The notes under the pieces are model-generated. The model was not told the origin of the DNA. It saw only the letters and a program-made list of their open reading frames with translations, and made no database searches. This document shows, piece after piece, positions 1-10,738 of a DNA stretch of 64,000 nt. Origin of the DNA: Flavobacterium yafengii (lineage in GTDB: Bacteria > Bacteroidota > Bacteroidia > Flavobacteriales > Flavobacteriaceae); NCBI RefSeq assembly GCF_030010375.1, contig NZ_JASCRY010000002.1:1-64000 (forward strand), given 5' to 3'. The translations under genes were made by a program, and so were the position numbers. Every line of letters begins with the position of its first letter. Position 1 is the first letter of the stretch.

Positions 1-112
1 TTAAGGTGGTTATTGCGGCGGGGCTCACCTCTTCCCATCCCGAACAGAGTAGTTAAGCCCGCCTGCGCAGATGGTACTGCAGTTATGTGGGAGAGTATGT
101 CGTCGCCTTTCT
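1..112 (+). rRNA. rrf: 5S ribosomal RNA
   Basis: The segment shows the typical 5S pattern: a GCGGCGGGGC 5' arm, the loop with CCGAACAG and AGTTAAGCCCG, the GATGGTACTGC segment, and the 3' arm GGGAGAGTATGTCGTCGCC that pairs back to the 5' end. It runs from the left edge, so the extreme 5' base may lie just outside the window. It is the last gene of an rRNA operon whose 16S and 23S genes would lie upstream. A strong terminator follows directly. Confidence 0.95.
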
Positions 113-117
113 TTGAA

Positions 118-151
118 AAATCCTCATCATGAATTTGATGAGGATTTTTTT
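118..151 (+). terminator. rRNA operon terminator
   Basis: A 10-bp stem (120-129 with 137-146) encloses a 7-nt loop and is followed by a run of seven T. It starts six bases after the 5S gene and has the form of an intrinsic terminator. Confidence 0.9.
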
Positions 152-227
152 GTTTATACGTACTACCTGTGCGGCTAACGCCTCGGCTGATCCCCTTTCT
201 TTAATCTGGAATTGTTCAGATGCTATT

Positions 228-263
228 AAAATCTTCATCATGAATTTGATCAGGGTTTTTTTT
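228..263 (+). repeat. Degenerate second copy of the rRNA terminator
   Basis: This stretch repeats the terminator at 118-151 with only a few substitutions. The core ATCATGAATTTGAT is identical, and the flanks read ATCTTC and CAGGG instead of ATCCTC and GAGGA. The stem is weakened but the T run is kept. It may be a back-up terminator or the scar of a duplication. The 77 bases between the two copies contain no gene that I can recognise. Confidence 0.7.
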
Positions 264-309
264 ACGTTTTATATGGTTTGTTGTAAATTATTTAGTACTA
301 TTAATATTT

Positions 310-1140
310 TTACTTTTTTATTCGTACTTGCATGGCATAATCATAAGGATCGAGTTGGGTAAATGATATTTTTTCAGGCTTTACAAATTTAAAATATTGA
401 TATATTTTTTCTTCTGTAAATATTTGTGGCTAAAATCTTTCTTTTGTAGCTGTAAAACTATCTTTGGCACCAGTTATTACAGTCATTCCCATTTTCTGAT
501 ACGATAGTTCTTGTTTTTTTCTCGTATTCTCATTGTCAATATAGCAGGCTCCAATTAAAACTTCTCCATTAGCATTCAGCATTTTATAGGCAAAGGTGAA
601 AACAGTATCAAATTTTTCATTTTTTGATAAATCAATTTTTTTGAAAAATAAATTATAATTTTCAAAAGGGAAGTTTTCAGGATAAAAGTTGCCTGCCGTA
701 AACCAAGTTGTAATAATCAAATCATAATGCTTTTGTAATTGATTTAATTTTACAGCATCTAAAAAATAAACGGTCACTTTATCTTCAATATTTAATTCAT
801 TTGCTGTGTTACGTGATAAATTAACACATGTTTCGGCATTATCAGTACCGTCATAGAATTTAACCATATTTCACATTTCGGGAATTGCACTTAAATGTTT
901 TACTATTCGAGCATTACTAATTCCGATGTCTAAGATGGTTATTGGACTTCCTTTTTTAAGGTATATTTCCGCAATTACTTTCTTTAGTTCTATAAATTCC
1001 GCCCATTGTGCTTGTAATAATTCTTCTGATAAATAATTTTCATCGAATGATTTTTGAGCAGTATTTTTATTGTCATACATTTCCATAATCACTTTATTTA
1101 GAAATCTACTAAAATTTAGTCTTTCATTTTGCAATAGCAA
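310..1140 (-). pseudogene. Class I SAM-dependent methyltransferase, broken by two in-frame stops
   Basis: One reading frame of 277 codons runs through this region and is broken by TGA at 871-873 and TAG at 430-432, with no frameshift. The N-terminal piece has the SAM-binding motif I (ILDIGISNARI). The middle piece has the post-II motif YDLIITTWFTAGNFYPENFPF-like region. The piece after the second stop continues as EEKIYQYFKFVKPEKI and ends LDPYDYAMQVRIKK before TAA at 310-312, which looks like a genuine methyltransferase C-terminus. The start is uncertain: TTG at 1138-1140 opens the frame, but ATG at 1084-1086 (MEMYDNK) is a better candidate. The substrate is unknown. Both stops are one G-to-A change away from TGG (Trp). 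Other genes here use TGA and TAG as normal stops, so recoding is unlikely. Confidence 0.8.
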
Positions 1141-1238
1141 GTAAAATATACACTTGCAATTTTTAATTAACTTTTGCGCATGTTTTTTTGATGGGTTAAG
1201 AATAGATTAATTAAGTATCATGAAGTATTTGTTCAGAG

Positions 1239-1266
1239 TTTGATTAAACTTTATGTTGTATTTTTG
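1239..1266 (+). promoter_or_regulatory. Putative promoter of pafA
   Basis: TTTG at 1239-1242 and TATTTTTG at 1259-1266 match the flavobacterial -33 and -7 (TANNTTTG) elements with a 16-bp spacer. They lie 22 bases before the pafA start codon. Confidence 0.6.
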
Positions 1267-1287
1267 TTTTAAATATAAAAATATAAT

Positions 1288-2904
1288 ATGAAAAAAATTA
1301 TTTTGTTTTTGGCATTTATTATGTCTTTGAACTCACAATCTCAGCAACGCCCTAAATTAGTGGTGGGTATAGTGGTAGACCAAATGAAAATGGAATATCT
1401 ATATCGTTTTTCAGATGATTTTTCTGCAAATGGTTTTAAAAGATTAATGAATAATGGGTATACATTTCATAACATGCATTACAATTATGTGCCCACTTAT
1501 ACTGCACCGGGTCATGCGAGTATCTATACTGGAGCAACCCCGTCCACACATGGTATTGTAGGGAATGAATGGTTTAATAAAGCTATAGGAAAAGATGTGT
1601 ATTGTACAGATGATGCTTCTGTAAAAACAATAGGTAATGGTACAGAAAACGAGGGAGCAATGTCTCCAAAAAACTTGCTAAGTACCACCATTACTGATGA
1701 GTTGCGAATGGCGACAAATTTTAATGGAAAAGTAATCGGCATGAGTTTGAAAGATCGTGGCGCTATTTTGCCAGCGGGTCATTTTGCTAATTGGGCATTT
1801 TGGTATAGTAAAACGGGAGCATTCATTTCTAGTACTTTTTATGGTTCAACATTACCAGTTTGGGTAACAGAATTCAACCAAGAAAAACGATACATGAATT
1901 ATATCAATACAGGTTGGGATTTACTGAAGCCTGTTGGTACTTATAACGAAAGCCTTTCTGATGATAATCCATATGAAGGAAAATTAGATAAAGCAAATCC
2001 ACCGGTTTTTCCTTATGATTTAAGTAAGATCTACAAAGAAAAAGGCGCTGATGTTTTGCGTACAACACCTTTCGGGAATGATATTTTGGCTGAATTAGCG
2101 ATAAAAGCTATAGAAAAAGAAGATTTAGGGAAAGATGATATTACTGATTTTCTTACTGTTAGTTTTTCTTCAACGGACTATGTAGGACACACTTTTGGAC
2201 CGCGTTCTATGGAGTTACAGGATACTTATTTGCGTTTAGATCAAACTTTGGCTCAGTTTTTAAGCTATTTAGACAAAACGGTTGGAAAGGATAATTATTT
2301 ACTTTTTCTGACTGCTGATCACGCTGGAGCTGAGAATCCTAATTATTTAAAAGATAACAAATACAATGTAAAAAATATTCCTTCGAAAGACATTGTTGAG
2401 GCATTAAAAAAACATTCAAACGAAACCTTTGGTTCAGATTTGATATTGGATTATTCTAATTTTAATCTTTTTTTCAATAAAGAAATTATTAAACAAAAAG
2501 GTTTAGAATTGGCTAAAGTGAAACAAAGTTTCAAAGACTTTTTAATGACTCAAGAGCAAGTTAAGAGAGTGTACACTGAAGAAGAAATTTTAGCTTCGTC
2601 AGGAGATGATTATTTTTTGAGTTTTATTTCTAAGGGTTATGATCCTAAACAAAATGGCGATATTGTTATACTTGATAAAACTGGTTATATGCAATATCAA
2701 GCTACAGGAACTACACATGGTTCGCCTAATAGTTATGATACACACGTACCTTTACTTTTTTATGGATGGCAAGTTCCAAAAGGAGAATTGCATACTAAAA
2801 AGTACATAACTCAAATTGCACCTACACTTTCACAAATGTTGAAAATTCCATTTCCTAATGGAACTGAATCTGAAGTTTTAGACACGTTGCTTGATAAAAA
2901 ATAA
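1288..2904 (+). CDS. pafA: Alkaline phosphatase PafA (phosphate-irrepressible type)
   Basis: This is a 538-residue periplasmic phosphomonoesterase of the alkaline phosphatase superfamily that releases phosphate from organic phosphoesters. A signal peptide covers about residues 1-19. The two-metal and nucleophile residues expected from the studied Elizabethkingia enzyme can be placed: Asp31 in VVDQM, nucleophile Thr72 in PTYTAPGH, Asn93 in VGNEW, Lys155 and Arg157 in LKDRG, Asp297 and His301 in STDYVGH, Asp344-His345 in TADHAG, and His477 in TTHGSP. The Asp-to-Thr spacing of 41 and the Lys-x-Arg pair mark a PafA-like monoesterase and not a diesterase. Length is normal for the family. The gene is transcribed alone, faces the convergent lysA and shares a terminator with it. 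PafA enzymes are typically expressed regardless of phosphate level; no Pho box is apparent. Confidence 0.93.
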   Translation: MKKIILFLAFIMSLNSQSQQRPKLVVGIVVDQMKMEYLYRFSDDFSANGFKRLMNNGYTFHNMHYNYVPTYTAPGHASIYTGATPSTHGIVGNEWFNKAIGKDVYCTDDASVKTIGNGTENEGAMSPKNLLSTTITDELRMATNFNGKVIGMSLKDRGAILPAGHFANWAFWYSKTGAFISSTFYGSTLPVWVTEFNQEKRYMNYINTGWDLLKPVGTYNESLSDDNPYEGKLDKANPPVFPYDLSKIYKEKGADVLRTTPFGNDILAELAIKAIEKEDLGKDDITDFLTVSFSSTDYVGHTFGPRSMELQDTYLRLDQTLAQFLSYLDKTVGKDNYLLFLTADHAGAENPNYLKDNKYNVKNIPSKDIVEALKKHSNETFGSDLILDYSNFNLFFNKEIIKQKGLELAKVKQSFKDFLMTQEQVKRVYTEEEILASSGDDYFLSFISKGYDPKQNGDIVILDKTGYMQYQATGTTHGSPNSYDTHVPLLFYGWQVPKGELHTKKYITQIAPTLSQMLKIPFPNGTESEVLDTLLDKK

Positions 2905-2921
2905 TAGTATTGCGTATTATT

Positions 2922-2958
2922 AAAAAATCCCATTTGCATTAGCGAATGGGATTTTTTT
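2922..2958. terminator. Bidirectional terminator between pafA and lysA
   Basis: The hairpin has stem AATCCCATT/AATGGGATT, flanked by an A run on the left and a T run on the right, so it can end transcription from both converging genes. Confidence 0.85.
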
Positions 2959-2961
2959 ATT

Positions 2962-4182
2962 TTATACTGATGTTACTGCAACTGGTAACGGAATTTGATT
3001 TTTAAGTAAATCCTCAAAGGTCTCATGTGCTCTGATTAAATGCCCTTCACCGTTCATCCATAATACTTCGGCTGGCTTGTATCTGGAGTTGTAGTTTGAA
3101 GCCATAGAGAAACAATAAGCCCCTGCATTTCTAAAAGATAAAATATCACCTTCTTTTATTTCCGCAATTTTTCTGTTATTGGCAAAAGTATCGGTTTCGC
3201 AAATATATCCTACCACGGAGTAGAAACGCTCTTTCCCTTTTGGATGAGATATATTTTCGATATGATGTTGTGAACCATAAAACATTGGTCTAATCAAATG
3301 ATTAAAACCACTGTCTATACCTGCAAAAACTGTTGAAGTAGTTTGTTTAACTACATTAACTTTAGCCAAAAAGAAACCTGCTTCACTTACTAAAAATTTT
3401 CCTGGTTCAAATATCAAGGTTAATTCTTTTCCATATTCGGTACAAAAGGCATTGAATCTTTTTGATAATTTTTTACCTAATTCTTCAATGTCAGTTTCGA
3501 TATCGTCTTTTTTATAAGGCACTTTAAATCCACTACCGAAGTCTAGGAATTCAAGGTTTTTGAAGTTTCTGGCGGCATCAAATAATATTTCAGCAGCATA
3601 TAAAAATACTTCGATGTCCAAAATATCAGAACCGGTATGCATGTGAATACCTACAATGTTCATTTTTGTATTTTCTACAATACGTACCAAATGAGGCAAT
3701 TGGTGTACCGAAATACCAAATTTACTATCGATATGACCAACAGATATATTTGCATTTCCTCCGGCCATTACATGCGGATTTATTCTGATGCATACAGGAA
3801 CATTTGGGTATTTTGTGCCAAATTGCTCTAATATGGATAAGTTGTCAATATTTATTTGAACTCCCATGGCTGAAACTTCTTCAATTTCTTCAAGAGAAAC
3901 ACCATTTGGAGTATAAAATATTTTGTCTGGGTCGTAGCCGGCATGAAGTCCTAATAATACTTCTTGAATGGAAACAGTATCTAATCCTGACCCCATTTCT
4001 TTTAATAACTGAAGTATAGCAACATTCGACAAAGCCTTCATTGCATAATTGATGCGCAACTTATCTACCTTTGAAAAAGCTTTCGTTAATCTATTGTATT
4101 GAGATTGTATTTTTTCGGCATCATAAACGTATAATGGACTGCCAAATTGTTCTGCTAATTGTACTAAGTCTTTTGATTGCAT
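2962..4182 (-). CDS. lysA: Diaminopimelate decarboxylase
   Basis: This cytoplasmic PLP enzyme decarboxylates meso-diaminopimelate to L-lysine, the last step of lysine synthesis. At 406 residues it is a normal fold-type III (alanine racemase-like) decarboxylase. Lys49 in NYAMKALSN is the expected PLP lysine. HMHTGSDI and the glycine-rich GSGFKVPY form the phosphate-binding barrel face. EPGKFLVSEAG and the CETDTFA motif (catalytic Cys supplied across the dimer) complete the active site. It starts at an ATG just after a good promoter and appears monocistronic, converging on pafA. Confidence 0.95.
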   Translation of the reverse strand: MQSKDLVQLAEQFGSPLYVYDAEKIQSQYNRLTKAFSKVDKLRINYAMKALSNVAILQLLKEMGSGLDTVSIQEVLLGLHAGYDPDKIFYTPNGVSLEEIEEVSAMGVQINIDNLSILEQFGTKYPNVPVCIRINPHVMAGGNANISVGHIDSKFGISVHQLPHLVRIVENTKMNIVGIHMHTGSDILDIEVFLYAAEILFDAARNFKNLEFLDFGSGFKVPYKKDDIETDIEELGKKLSKRFNAFCTEYGKELTLIFEPGKFLVSEAGFFLAKVNVVKQTTSTVFAGIDSGFNHLIRPMFYGSQHHIENISHPKGKERFYSVVGYICETDTFANNRKIAEIKEGDILSFRNAGAYCFSMASNYNSRYKPAEVLWMNGEGHLIRAHETFEDLLKNQIPLPVAVTSV

Positions 4183-4198
4183 GATTATTAATTTTGAG

Positions 4199-4229
4199 CA
4201 AATTTATTATTCTTTATTTAGTCCCACAA
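4199..4229 (-). promoter_or_regulatory. Putative promoter of lysA
   Basis: On the minus strand, TTG (4229-4227), a 20-bp spacer and TAAATTTG (4206-4199) match the flavobacterial consensus. The element ends 16 bases before the lysA ATG. Confidence 0.65.
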
Positions 4230-4298
4230 GCTAATAAACGAATTCTAACAAATTCTAACAAAAAGTTATAAATTAAACATTTATTTGAAATTTTATAA

Positions 4299-4338
4299 AA
4301 AAAATAACCCTTGACAAATTTTTTCTATCAAGGGTTAT
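4299..4338 (-). terminator. gltBD terminator
   Basis: On the minus strand an 11-bp stem (ATAACCCTTGA paired with TCAAGGGTTAT) is followed by eight T. It lies about 17 bases past the gltD stop codon. Confidence 0.85.
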
Positions 4339-4354
4339 AAAATGTTATTCAGAA

Positions 4355-5809
4355 TTACAAGTTAGGTAAGTCGCCATTTCCTTTGGTTGGTAAATTGGTA
4401 TAACCCATCAAGTATTTATCGACTTCTCTGGCAGCTTCACGACCTTCAGATATTGCCCATACAATTAAAGATTGTCCTCTTCGCATGTCACCTGCAGTAA
4501 ATATATTAGGAACATTCGTTTGATAATTGGTTGCTTTATAATTGCTTCTCATATCAATTTCTAATCCTAATTGATCACTTAATGTTTTCTCTGGTCCTGT
4601 AAATCCAAGTGCCAATAAGGCTAAATCACAAGGCCAGATTTTTTCTGAACCTTCTTTTTCTATCAATTCAGGTCTTTGTCCCGGTGTCATTTTCCAAGCC
4701 ACTTCAACGGTTTTTAAACCTACAAGTTCTCCTTTTTCATTAGAAATGAATTCTTTGGTATTGATTAACCAGTTTCTATTACAACCTTCTTCATGTGAAG
4801 AGGATGTTTTTAATTGCAATGGCCAAAATGGCCAAGGAGTAGTTTCACTTCTTCCAACTGGTGGTTTTGGTAAAATTTCAAAATTAGTAACCGATTTGGC
4901 TCCATGTCTGTTTGATGTTCCCACACAATCAGAACCAGTATCTCCACCACCAATAACGATCACATCTTTACCAGTAGCCATTATTTGATCAGGAATTACC
5001 TCACCATATAGTGATTTAGTTTGTTGTGTCAAGAAAGTCATTGCTTGAACAACTCCTTTGCTTTCTATTCCTTTAGTAGGTAAACTTCTTCTTTCGGTTG
5101 CGCCACCGCATAATACGATAGAATCAAAAGCGTTCAATTCTTCAACACTATAGTTTACGCCAACATTTACATTCGTTTTAAAAGTAATTCCTTCAGCTTC
5201 TAAAACAGCAACGCGCCTGTCTATAATTCCTTTTTCTAATTTGAAATTTGGAATTCCGTAACGTAATAATCCACCAATGGCATTATCTCTTTCAAAAACG
5301 GTAACGGTATGTCCAGCACGATTTAATTGTTGTGCAGCCGCTAAACCAGCAGGACCAGAACCTATTACAGCCACTGTTTTTCCTGTTCTAACTTCTGGTG
5401 GTTGTGGCTTTATCCAACCTTCAGCAAAACCTCTTTCGATAATATTTTTTTCAATATTTTCGATTGCTACCGGCTCGCTTATAATACCTAATACACATGA
5501 TTTCTCACATGGAGCGGGGCATAAACGACCTGTAAATTCAGGAAAATTATTAGTTGATTGCAATATTTTTAAAGCACTTTCCCATTCTTCCTGATGTACC
5601 ATGTCATTAAAATCTGGAATCAAATTTCCTAATGGACAGGCACTATGGCAAAATGGAATCCCACAATCCATACATCTGGATCCTTGTTCTTTGATTTTAT
5701 CTTTGGTTAACGGAATTGTAAATTCATTATAATTCGATACTCTTTCTGGAACAGCAACATTACTTTCGTCGGTTCTAGTATATTCTTTAAATCCTCCTAT
5801 CTTTCCCAT
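4355..5809 (-). CDS. gltD: Glutamate synthase small subunit
   Basis: The small subunit takes electrons from NAD(P)H through FAD and passes them by Fe-S clusters to GltB, for synthesis of two glutamates from 2-oxoglutarate and glutamine. The 484-residue protein has N-terminal cysteines 46, 49, 54 and 58 and a second set at 97, 101 and 105, which fit two low-potential clusters. A Rossmann FAD motif (GSGPAG, from residue 150) follows, with IGGLLRYGIP. The NAD(P) site has GGGDTGSD and the C-terminal FAD-binding AGDMRRGQSL. Its ATG lies two bases after the gltB stop, so the two are cotranscribed and probably translationally coupled. Confidence 0.95.
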   Translation of the reverse strand: MGKIGGFKEYTRTDESNVAVPERVSNYNEFTIPLTKDKIKEQGSRCMDCGIPFCHSACPLGNLIPDFNDMVHQEEWESALKILQSTNNFPEFTGRLCPAPCEKSCVLGIISEPVAIENIEKNIIERGFAEGWIKPQPPEVRTGKTVAVIGSGPAGLAAAQQLNRAGHTVTVFERDNAIGGLLRYGIPNFKLEKGIIDRRVAVLEAEGITFKTNVNVGVNYSVEELNAFDSIVLCGGATERRSLPTKGIESKGVVQAMTFLTQQTKSLYGEVIPDQIMATGKDVIVIGGGDTGSDCVGTSNRHGAKSVTNFEILPKPPVGRSETTPWPFWPLQLKTSSSHEEGCNRNWLINTKEFISNEKGELVGLKTVEVAWKMTPGQRPELIEKEGSEKIWPCDLALLALGFTGPEKTLSDQLGLEIDMRSNYKATNYQTNVPNIFTAGDMRRGQSLIVWAISEGREAAREVDKYLMGYTNLPTKGNGDLPNL

Positions 5810-5811
5810 GA

Positions 5812-8800
5812 CTATAGTGCTATTAGTTCTTCAATTTTTTTTTCTTCTGCTAATCTCTGCAATGCTTTTTTGTAATCAGTAGGCATTACTTTGATAAAAT
5901 GGTTGCGTTGGTTTTCCCAATCTTCTAAAATCCTTTTTGCCAAAGGACTATTGGTATACATAGAATGATTTTTTATCAAACGTCTCAGTTTAGTAAAGTC
6001 ATCATCTTCCAATGTTTCAAAAGCGACCATTTCCATATTACATAATGTGGCATCGAATTTTTTATTTGGATCAAAAACATAAGCAATACCACCGCTCATT
6101 CCTGCAGCAAAATTTCTTCCTGTTTTTCCTAAAACCACTACAGTTCCTCCGGTCATGTATTCGCATCCATGATCTCCAATCCCTTCTACAACAGCTGTTG
6201 CTCCAGAATTTCTCACACAAAAACGTTCTCCAGCCATACCATTTATATACGCTTCACCAGTGATTGCTCCATAAAGTGCAACGTTACCAATGATGATATT
6301 TTCTTCTGGTTTGAAAGTGGCAGCAGGTGGGACTTTGATAATTAATTTACCTCCAGAAAGTCCTTTTCCTAAATAGTCATTACAATTTCCATGTATCTTG
6401 AAGGATAGACCATTAGTTGCAAAAGCACCAAAACTTTGTCCGGCAGAACCTTCAAAATCAACTAATATGGTGTCCTCAGGTAAACCTTGTGCACCATATA
6501 TTTTTGAAATTTCATTACTCAATATAGCTCCAACGGAACGATCCGTATTTTTAATATTAAAAGTGACTCTTGTTTTTTCTTTTCTATAAATAGAAGGAAT
6601 AGCCGCTTTTATAATTTCAAAATCAAGTACATGGTCTAAAGCATGGTCTTGTGTAGTTGTATTATGGTTTGGAACTTCTTTAGCTTTTTCTGGCTTATAT
6701 AAGATTGTAGATAAATCTAATCCACTTGCTTTATAATGCTTGATGGCTTTATTGACATTCAATTTTTGAGATTGTCCTACCATTTCTTTTAATGTTCTGA
6801 ACCCTAATTGTGCCATGATTTCTCTCAACTCCTCAGCAATAAAATACATGAAGTTGATGATGTGTTCCGGCGTTCCTTTGAAATTTTTTCTCAATTCAGG
6901 ATCTTGCGTTGCAATACCAACTGGACATGTATTCAAGTGGCACGCTCTCATCATAATACAACCAGATGCTACTAACGGCGCTGTTGCAAAACCGAATTCT
7001 TCAGCACCAAGTAAAGCAGCAATGGCTACGTCACGTCCGGTTTTCAATTGTCCGTCACATTCTAAAACTACGCGACTTCTTAAATCATTTAAGATTAAGG
7101 TTTGTTGTGCTTCGGCAAGCCCAAGTTCCCAAGGAATACCGGTATGTTGTAGTGAAGTTAACGGTGCAGCTCCAGTTCCTCCGTCGTATCCTGAAATCAA
7201 GATCACATCAGCTTTTGCTTTAGCAACACCGGCAGCGATTGTTCCAACACCCACTTCAGAAACTAATTTCACATTAATTCTAGCTTCACGATTGGCATTT
7301 TTTAAATCAAAAATTAACTGTGATAAATCTTCAATAGAATAAATATCATGGTGTGGCGGAGGTGAAATTAATCCTACATAAGGTGTAGAATTTCTCACTG
7401 CAGCAATCCAAGGCACTACTTTTTCACCAGGTAATTGACCACCTTCTCCAGGTTTTGCACCTTGAGCCATTTTTATTTGAATCTCTTTGGCGTTTGTTAA
7501 ATAGTTGATAGAAACCCCAAATCTTCCAGAAGCAACTTGCTTGATAGCACTATTTCTAGAATCTCCATTTAAGTCTTTTTGGAAACGTTTTGAATCTTCT
7601 CCACCTTCTCCGGAATTACTTTTCCCTCCAATTCTGTTCATGGCAATCGCTAGATTTTCATGAGCTTCTTGGCTGATAGATCCATAAGACATGGCGCCAG
7701 TTTTGAATTTTTTTACAATTTCCGTCCAAGGCTCCACTTCGTCAATTGAAATAGGATCTAAGTTATTGAATTCAAATAACCCTCTAATAGTCATCAAGTT
7801 CTCACTTTGATCATTAACCATTTTAGAGTATTCTTTATAGCTCTCAGGACTGTTTAAACGTACTGCTTGTTGTAGTTTAGAAATTGTCGTTGGATTAAAC
7901 ATGTGTTTTTCTCCCGATCTTCTCCATCTGTAAATACCTCCAATTTCTAAAGGCAATAAATTGCTGACTTTTGAATTTGGAAATGCTTTCTGGTATCTTT
8001 TCTTGATTTCTTTTTCGACTTCCATTAGACCAATTCCTTCAATTCTGGAAGGAGTATAAGGGAAATATTTAGAAGTGAATGTTTTATTTAATCCTAAAAT
8101 TTCAAAAATTTGTGCCGCTCTGTACGAATGTAAAGTAGAGATACCAATTTTATTCATGATTTTCAGAATCCCTTTTGCAATAGCTTTATTGTAATTTTTA
8201 ATGGCATAATCAGCTTTTACACCAGTGATAAAACCTTGGTTAACTTGGTCATGAATAATTTCATTCACCATGTAAGGGTTAATTGCACTGGCTCCGTAAC
8301 CAAATAATAATGCAAAATGATGTGGTTCGCGAGGTTCTGCGGATTCGATTATGATTCCAAATTTAGAACGAACTTTTAGAATGTTAAGTGAATGATGAAT
8401 GTAAGAGCAGGCCAATAACATTGGTATTGGAGCCATTTTTTCACTAACTCCTCTATCCGAAAGAATTACAATGTTACAACCTTCAGAAACTGCTTTGAAA
8501 GTCGCTTGAACCGCTCTTTCCAAAGCGCGTTCTAATCCGTTTACTCCTTTTTCTATATCGTATAGAGTAGAAATAGTAACTGATTTGAAATCAGCATGAT
8601 CAATGTTTCTTATTTTATCTAAATCTTCGTTTGAAATAACTGGATTTTGAATTTTTAGTTTTTTACAATGTTTTGGAACAATGTCAAAAATATTATAATC
8701 TCCACCAATCGCTAAACTGATATCAGTAATAATTTCTTCACGAATACCATCCAAAGGTGGATTAGTAACCTGAGCAAATAATTGTTTGAAATAGTTGTAT

Positions 8801-10329
8801 AAAAGCTGTGGCTGATCTGATAAAACAGCTAGCGGAGTATCATTACCCATAGAACTTAATGCTTCTGCACCTTCAGCTCCCATTGGGTTTATGATTGTTT
8901 TTAAATCCTCCAACGTGTAGCCAAAAAGTCTTTGTCTTGTTTCAAAATCTATGTTTTCTACAGGAATTGGATTGTCAGTGTATGGTATTTGAGCCAATTG
9001 TACTAAATTTTCATCCAACCATTGTTTGTAAGGACGTTTGGTAACAATAGCATTTTTGATCTCATCATCTTCAATGATACGACCTTCGTTCATGTCAACC
9101 AAAAACATTTTTCCTGGTTCTAAGCGACCGTGTTGTATCACATCTTCAGGTTTGATGTCAAGAACACCAATCTCTGATGACATAATTACGAAGCCACTTT
9201 TAGTCAATGTATAACGAGATGGACGTAAACCATTTCTATCCAATAAAGCACCAATAACGTTACCATCTGTAAAAGGAATAGAAGCTGGGCCATCCCAAGG
9301 TTCCATGATACAAGCGTTGTATTCGTAAAATGCTTTTTTATCGGCTGACATTGTTTGGTGTTTTTCCCAAGCTTCAGGAACGACCATCATCATTGCTTCT
9401 GGTAAAGAACGACCTGTCATCAATAACAGTTCAATTACCATATCCATTGAAGCAGAATCTGATTTTCCTTCTAAAATAATTGGAAATAATTTTTTGATAT
9501 CATCACCAAAAACATCACTTTTCATCAGTTCTTCACGAGCACGCATACGGCTAATATTACCGCGAAGTGTATTGATTTCACCATTGTGGCACATGTAACG
9601 GAAAGGTTGTGCTAATTCCCAAGATGGAAATGTATTGGTAGAGAAACGTTGGTGAACCAAAGCTAATCTGGTTACCAAGTCATCATCCAATAAATCAGTA
9701 TAGTATCTGCTGATGTCTTCCGGCATCAGCAAACCTTTATATATTATGGTAGTAGTGGAGAAACTGGAAAAATAAAACATGTGACTTTCTGAGATTCTTG
9801 AATTTCTGATAGTATGTTCTGCAATTTTTCTCGCTGCAAATAGTTTAGCGTTAAATTGTTGTTCCGTAAGGTCTAAGCCATTTTTACCAACAAATACTTG
9901 TTTTACGGTTGGTTCTTTCTCGCCGGCAATTCTGCCTAAATTTGATGCGTCAACGGGAACGTCTCTCCATCCTAATATTTCTAAATTTTGATCGCGTATC
10001 GAAGTTTCAAAAGTAGTTTTACAAAAAACAACTTGATTTTTACTTTTTGGCATAAAAACCATTCCTACGGCATACTCCTTAGTTTCCGGGATATCAAATT
10101 CACAAACTTTCTTAAAAAAATCATGTGGGATATCAAATAATATTCCTGCTCCATCTCCAGTTCTGCCATCTGAACTCACAGCACCACGGTGTTCTAATTT
10201 GATTAGAATATCCAGTGCTTTGTGTATAATATCATTCGATTTAATTCCATTCAAATTACAAATGAATCCTGCTCCGCAATTGTCGTGTTCAAATTCGGGC
10301 AAATAAAGGCCTTGTTCTTTAACTTTCAT
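5812..10329 (-). CDS. gltB: Glutamate synthase large subunit
   Basis: The large subunit (1505 residues, normal length) hydrolyses glutamine, tunnels ammonia and reductively aminates 2-oxoglutarate. A short propeptide ends before Cys18 in DNCGAGF, the expected Ntn-type nucleophile of the class II glutaminase domain. The central domain and the FMN-binding synthase domain follow ([33 protein letters not shown]). The three 3Fe-4S cysteines lie at about 1122-1134 in [15 protein letters not shown]. The C-terminal GXGXG beta-helix repeats begin near residue 1270. Its partner gltD follows immediately, and together they form the main ammonia-assimilation route, with GDH or GS lying elsewhere. Confidence 0.96.
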   Translation of the reverse strand: MKVKEQGLYLPEFEHDNCGAGFICNLNGIKSNDIIHKALDILIKLEHRGAVSSDGRTGDGAGILFDIPHDFFKKVCEFDIPETKEYAVGMVFMPKSKNQVVFCKTTFETSIRDQNLEILGWRDVPVDASNLGRIAGEKEPTVKQVFVGKNGLDLTEQQFNAKLFAARKIAEHTIRNSRISESHMFYFSSFSTTTIIYKGLLMPEDISRYYTDLLDDDLVTRLALVHQRFSTNTFPSWELAQPFRYMCHNGEINTLRGNISRMRAREELMKSDVFGDDIKKLFPIILEGKSDSASMDMVIELLLMTGRSLPEAMMMVVPEAWEKHQTMSADKKAFYEYNACIMEPWDGPASIPFTDGNVIGALLDRNGLRPSRYTLTKSGFVIMSSEIGVLDIKPEDVIQHGRLEPGKMFLVDMNEGRIIEDDEIKNAIVTKRPYKQWLDENLVQLAQIPYTDNPIPVENIDFETRQRLFGYTLEDLKTIINPMGAEGAEALSSMGNDTPLAVLSDQPQLLYNYFKQLFAQVTNPPLDGIREEIITDISLAIGGDYNIFDIVPKHCKKLKIQNPVISNEDLDKIRNIDHADFKSVTISTLYDIEKGVNGLERALERAVQATFKAVSEGCNIVILSDRGVSEKMAPIPMLLACSYIHHSLNILKVRSKFGIIIESAEPREPHHFALLFGYGASAINPYMVNEIIHDQVNQGFITGVKADYAIKNYNKAIAKGILKIMNKIGISTLHSYRAAQIFEILGLNKTFTSKYFPYTPSRIEGIGLMEVEKEIKKRYQKAFPNSKVSNLLPLEIGGIYRWRRSGEKHMFNPTTISKLQQAVRLNSPESYKEYSKMVNDQSENLMTIRGLFEFNNLDPISIDEVEPWTEIVKKFKTGAMSYGSISQEAHENLAIAMNRIGGKSNSGEGGEDSKRFQKDLNGDSRNSAIKQVASGRFGVSINYLTNAKEIQIKMAQGAKPGEGGQLPGEKVVPWIAAVRNSTPYVGLISPPPHHDIYSIEDLSQLIFDLKNANREARINVKLVSEVGVGTIAAGVAKAKADVILISGYDGGTGAAPLTSLQHTGIPWELGLAEAQQTLILNDLRSRVVLECDGQLKTGRDVAIAALLGAEEFGFATAPLVASGCIMMRACHLNTCPVGIATQDPELRKNFKGTPEHIINFMYFIAEELREIMAQLGFRTLKEMVGQSQKLNVNKAIKHYKASGLDLSTILYKPEKAKEVPNHNTTTQDHALDHVLDFEIIKAAIPSIYRKEKTRVTFNIKNTDRSVGAILSNEISKIYGAQGLPEDTILVDFEGSAGQSFGAFATNGLSFKIHGNCNDYLGKGLSGGKLIIKVPPAATFKPEENIIIGNVALYGAITGEAYINGMAGERFCVRNSGATAVVEGIGDHGCEYMTGGTVVVLGKTGRNFAAGMSGGIAYVFDPNKKFDATLCNMEMVAFETLEDDDFTKLRRLIKNHSMYTNSPLAKRILEDWENQRNHFIKVMPTDYKKALQRLAEEKKIEELIAL

Positions 10330-10738
10330 GCTTAATATTTTTTTTTACAAAATTAAAGATTTAGTAACATATAACGGGCTTAAAAGTTAAAAACGCCTTG
10401 TTTTTACAGTTCTAATAGAAAAAGGTTAAATAAATCACAATAATAAGATTTAAGGACATCTGATTTGATTTTTCGACAAAAACAAAATGAAATTTGAGAG
10501 GTAAAGCCAGAAATTTTGAGAGAAATGTTTTACTGATGGTTTTTGTTCGATATTTATAACAAATTAGTAATTAATTTTTATATTTTTTATATTTTCATCC
10601 CAGTTATTGGCGGGTTTTAAATATCTAAATTTAGACACCATTTAAATTTAAAAAAAAAATAACAGTTAAGTTTAATTTTGCTATTTTTGTACCACTTTTA
10701 TTCTGAAATAAATTCAGAATCCAGACAAATTCTATATT
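10330..10738. promoter_or_regulatory. Divergent gltB / sucC promoter region
   Basis: This 409-bp gap holds TAATTTTG on the minus strand (10355-10348), 19 bases before gltB. It also holds TATTTTTG on the plus strand (10682-10689), about 50 bases before sucC. Both match TANNTTTG, but no convincing -33 box is visible for either. The middle is very AT-rich, and I recognise no gene, RNA or repeat in it. Confidence 0.5.

Noticed and set aside
129..362. 77-codon open frame across the two rRNA terminators
   Set aside because: It spans both terminator hairpins and part of the pseudogene tail and has no conserved content.
310..1140. Possible use of TGA or TAG as a sense codon in the methyltransferase
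   Set aside because: TGA and TAG end other genes in the window at the expected family lengths, and no selenocysteine or pyrrolysine signals were seen. Pseudogene decay is simpler.
6815..7342. 175-codon open frame on the plus strand, opposite gltB
   Set aside because: It is antisense to the strongly conserved FMN domain of gltB, has no family resemblance and no promoter. It is a by-product of gltB codon use.
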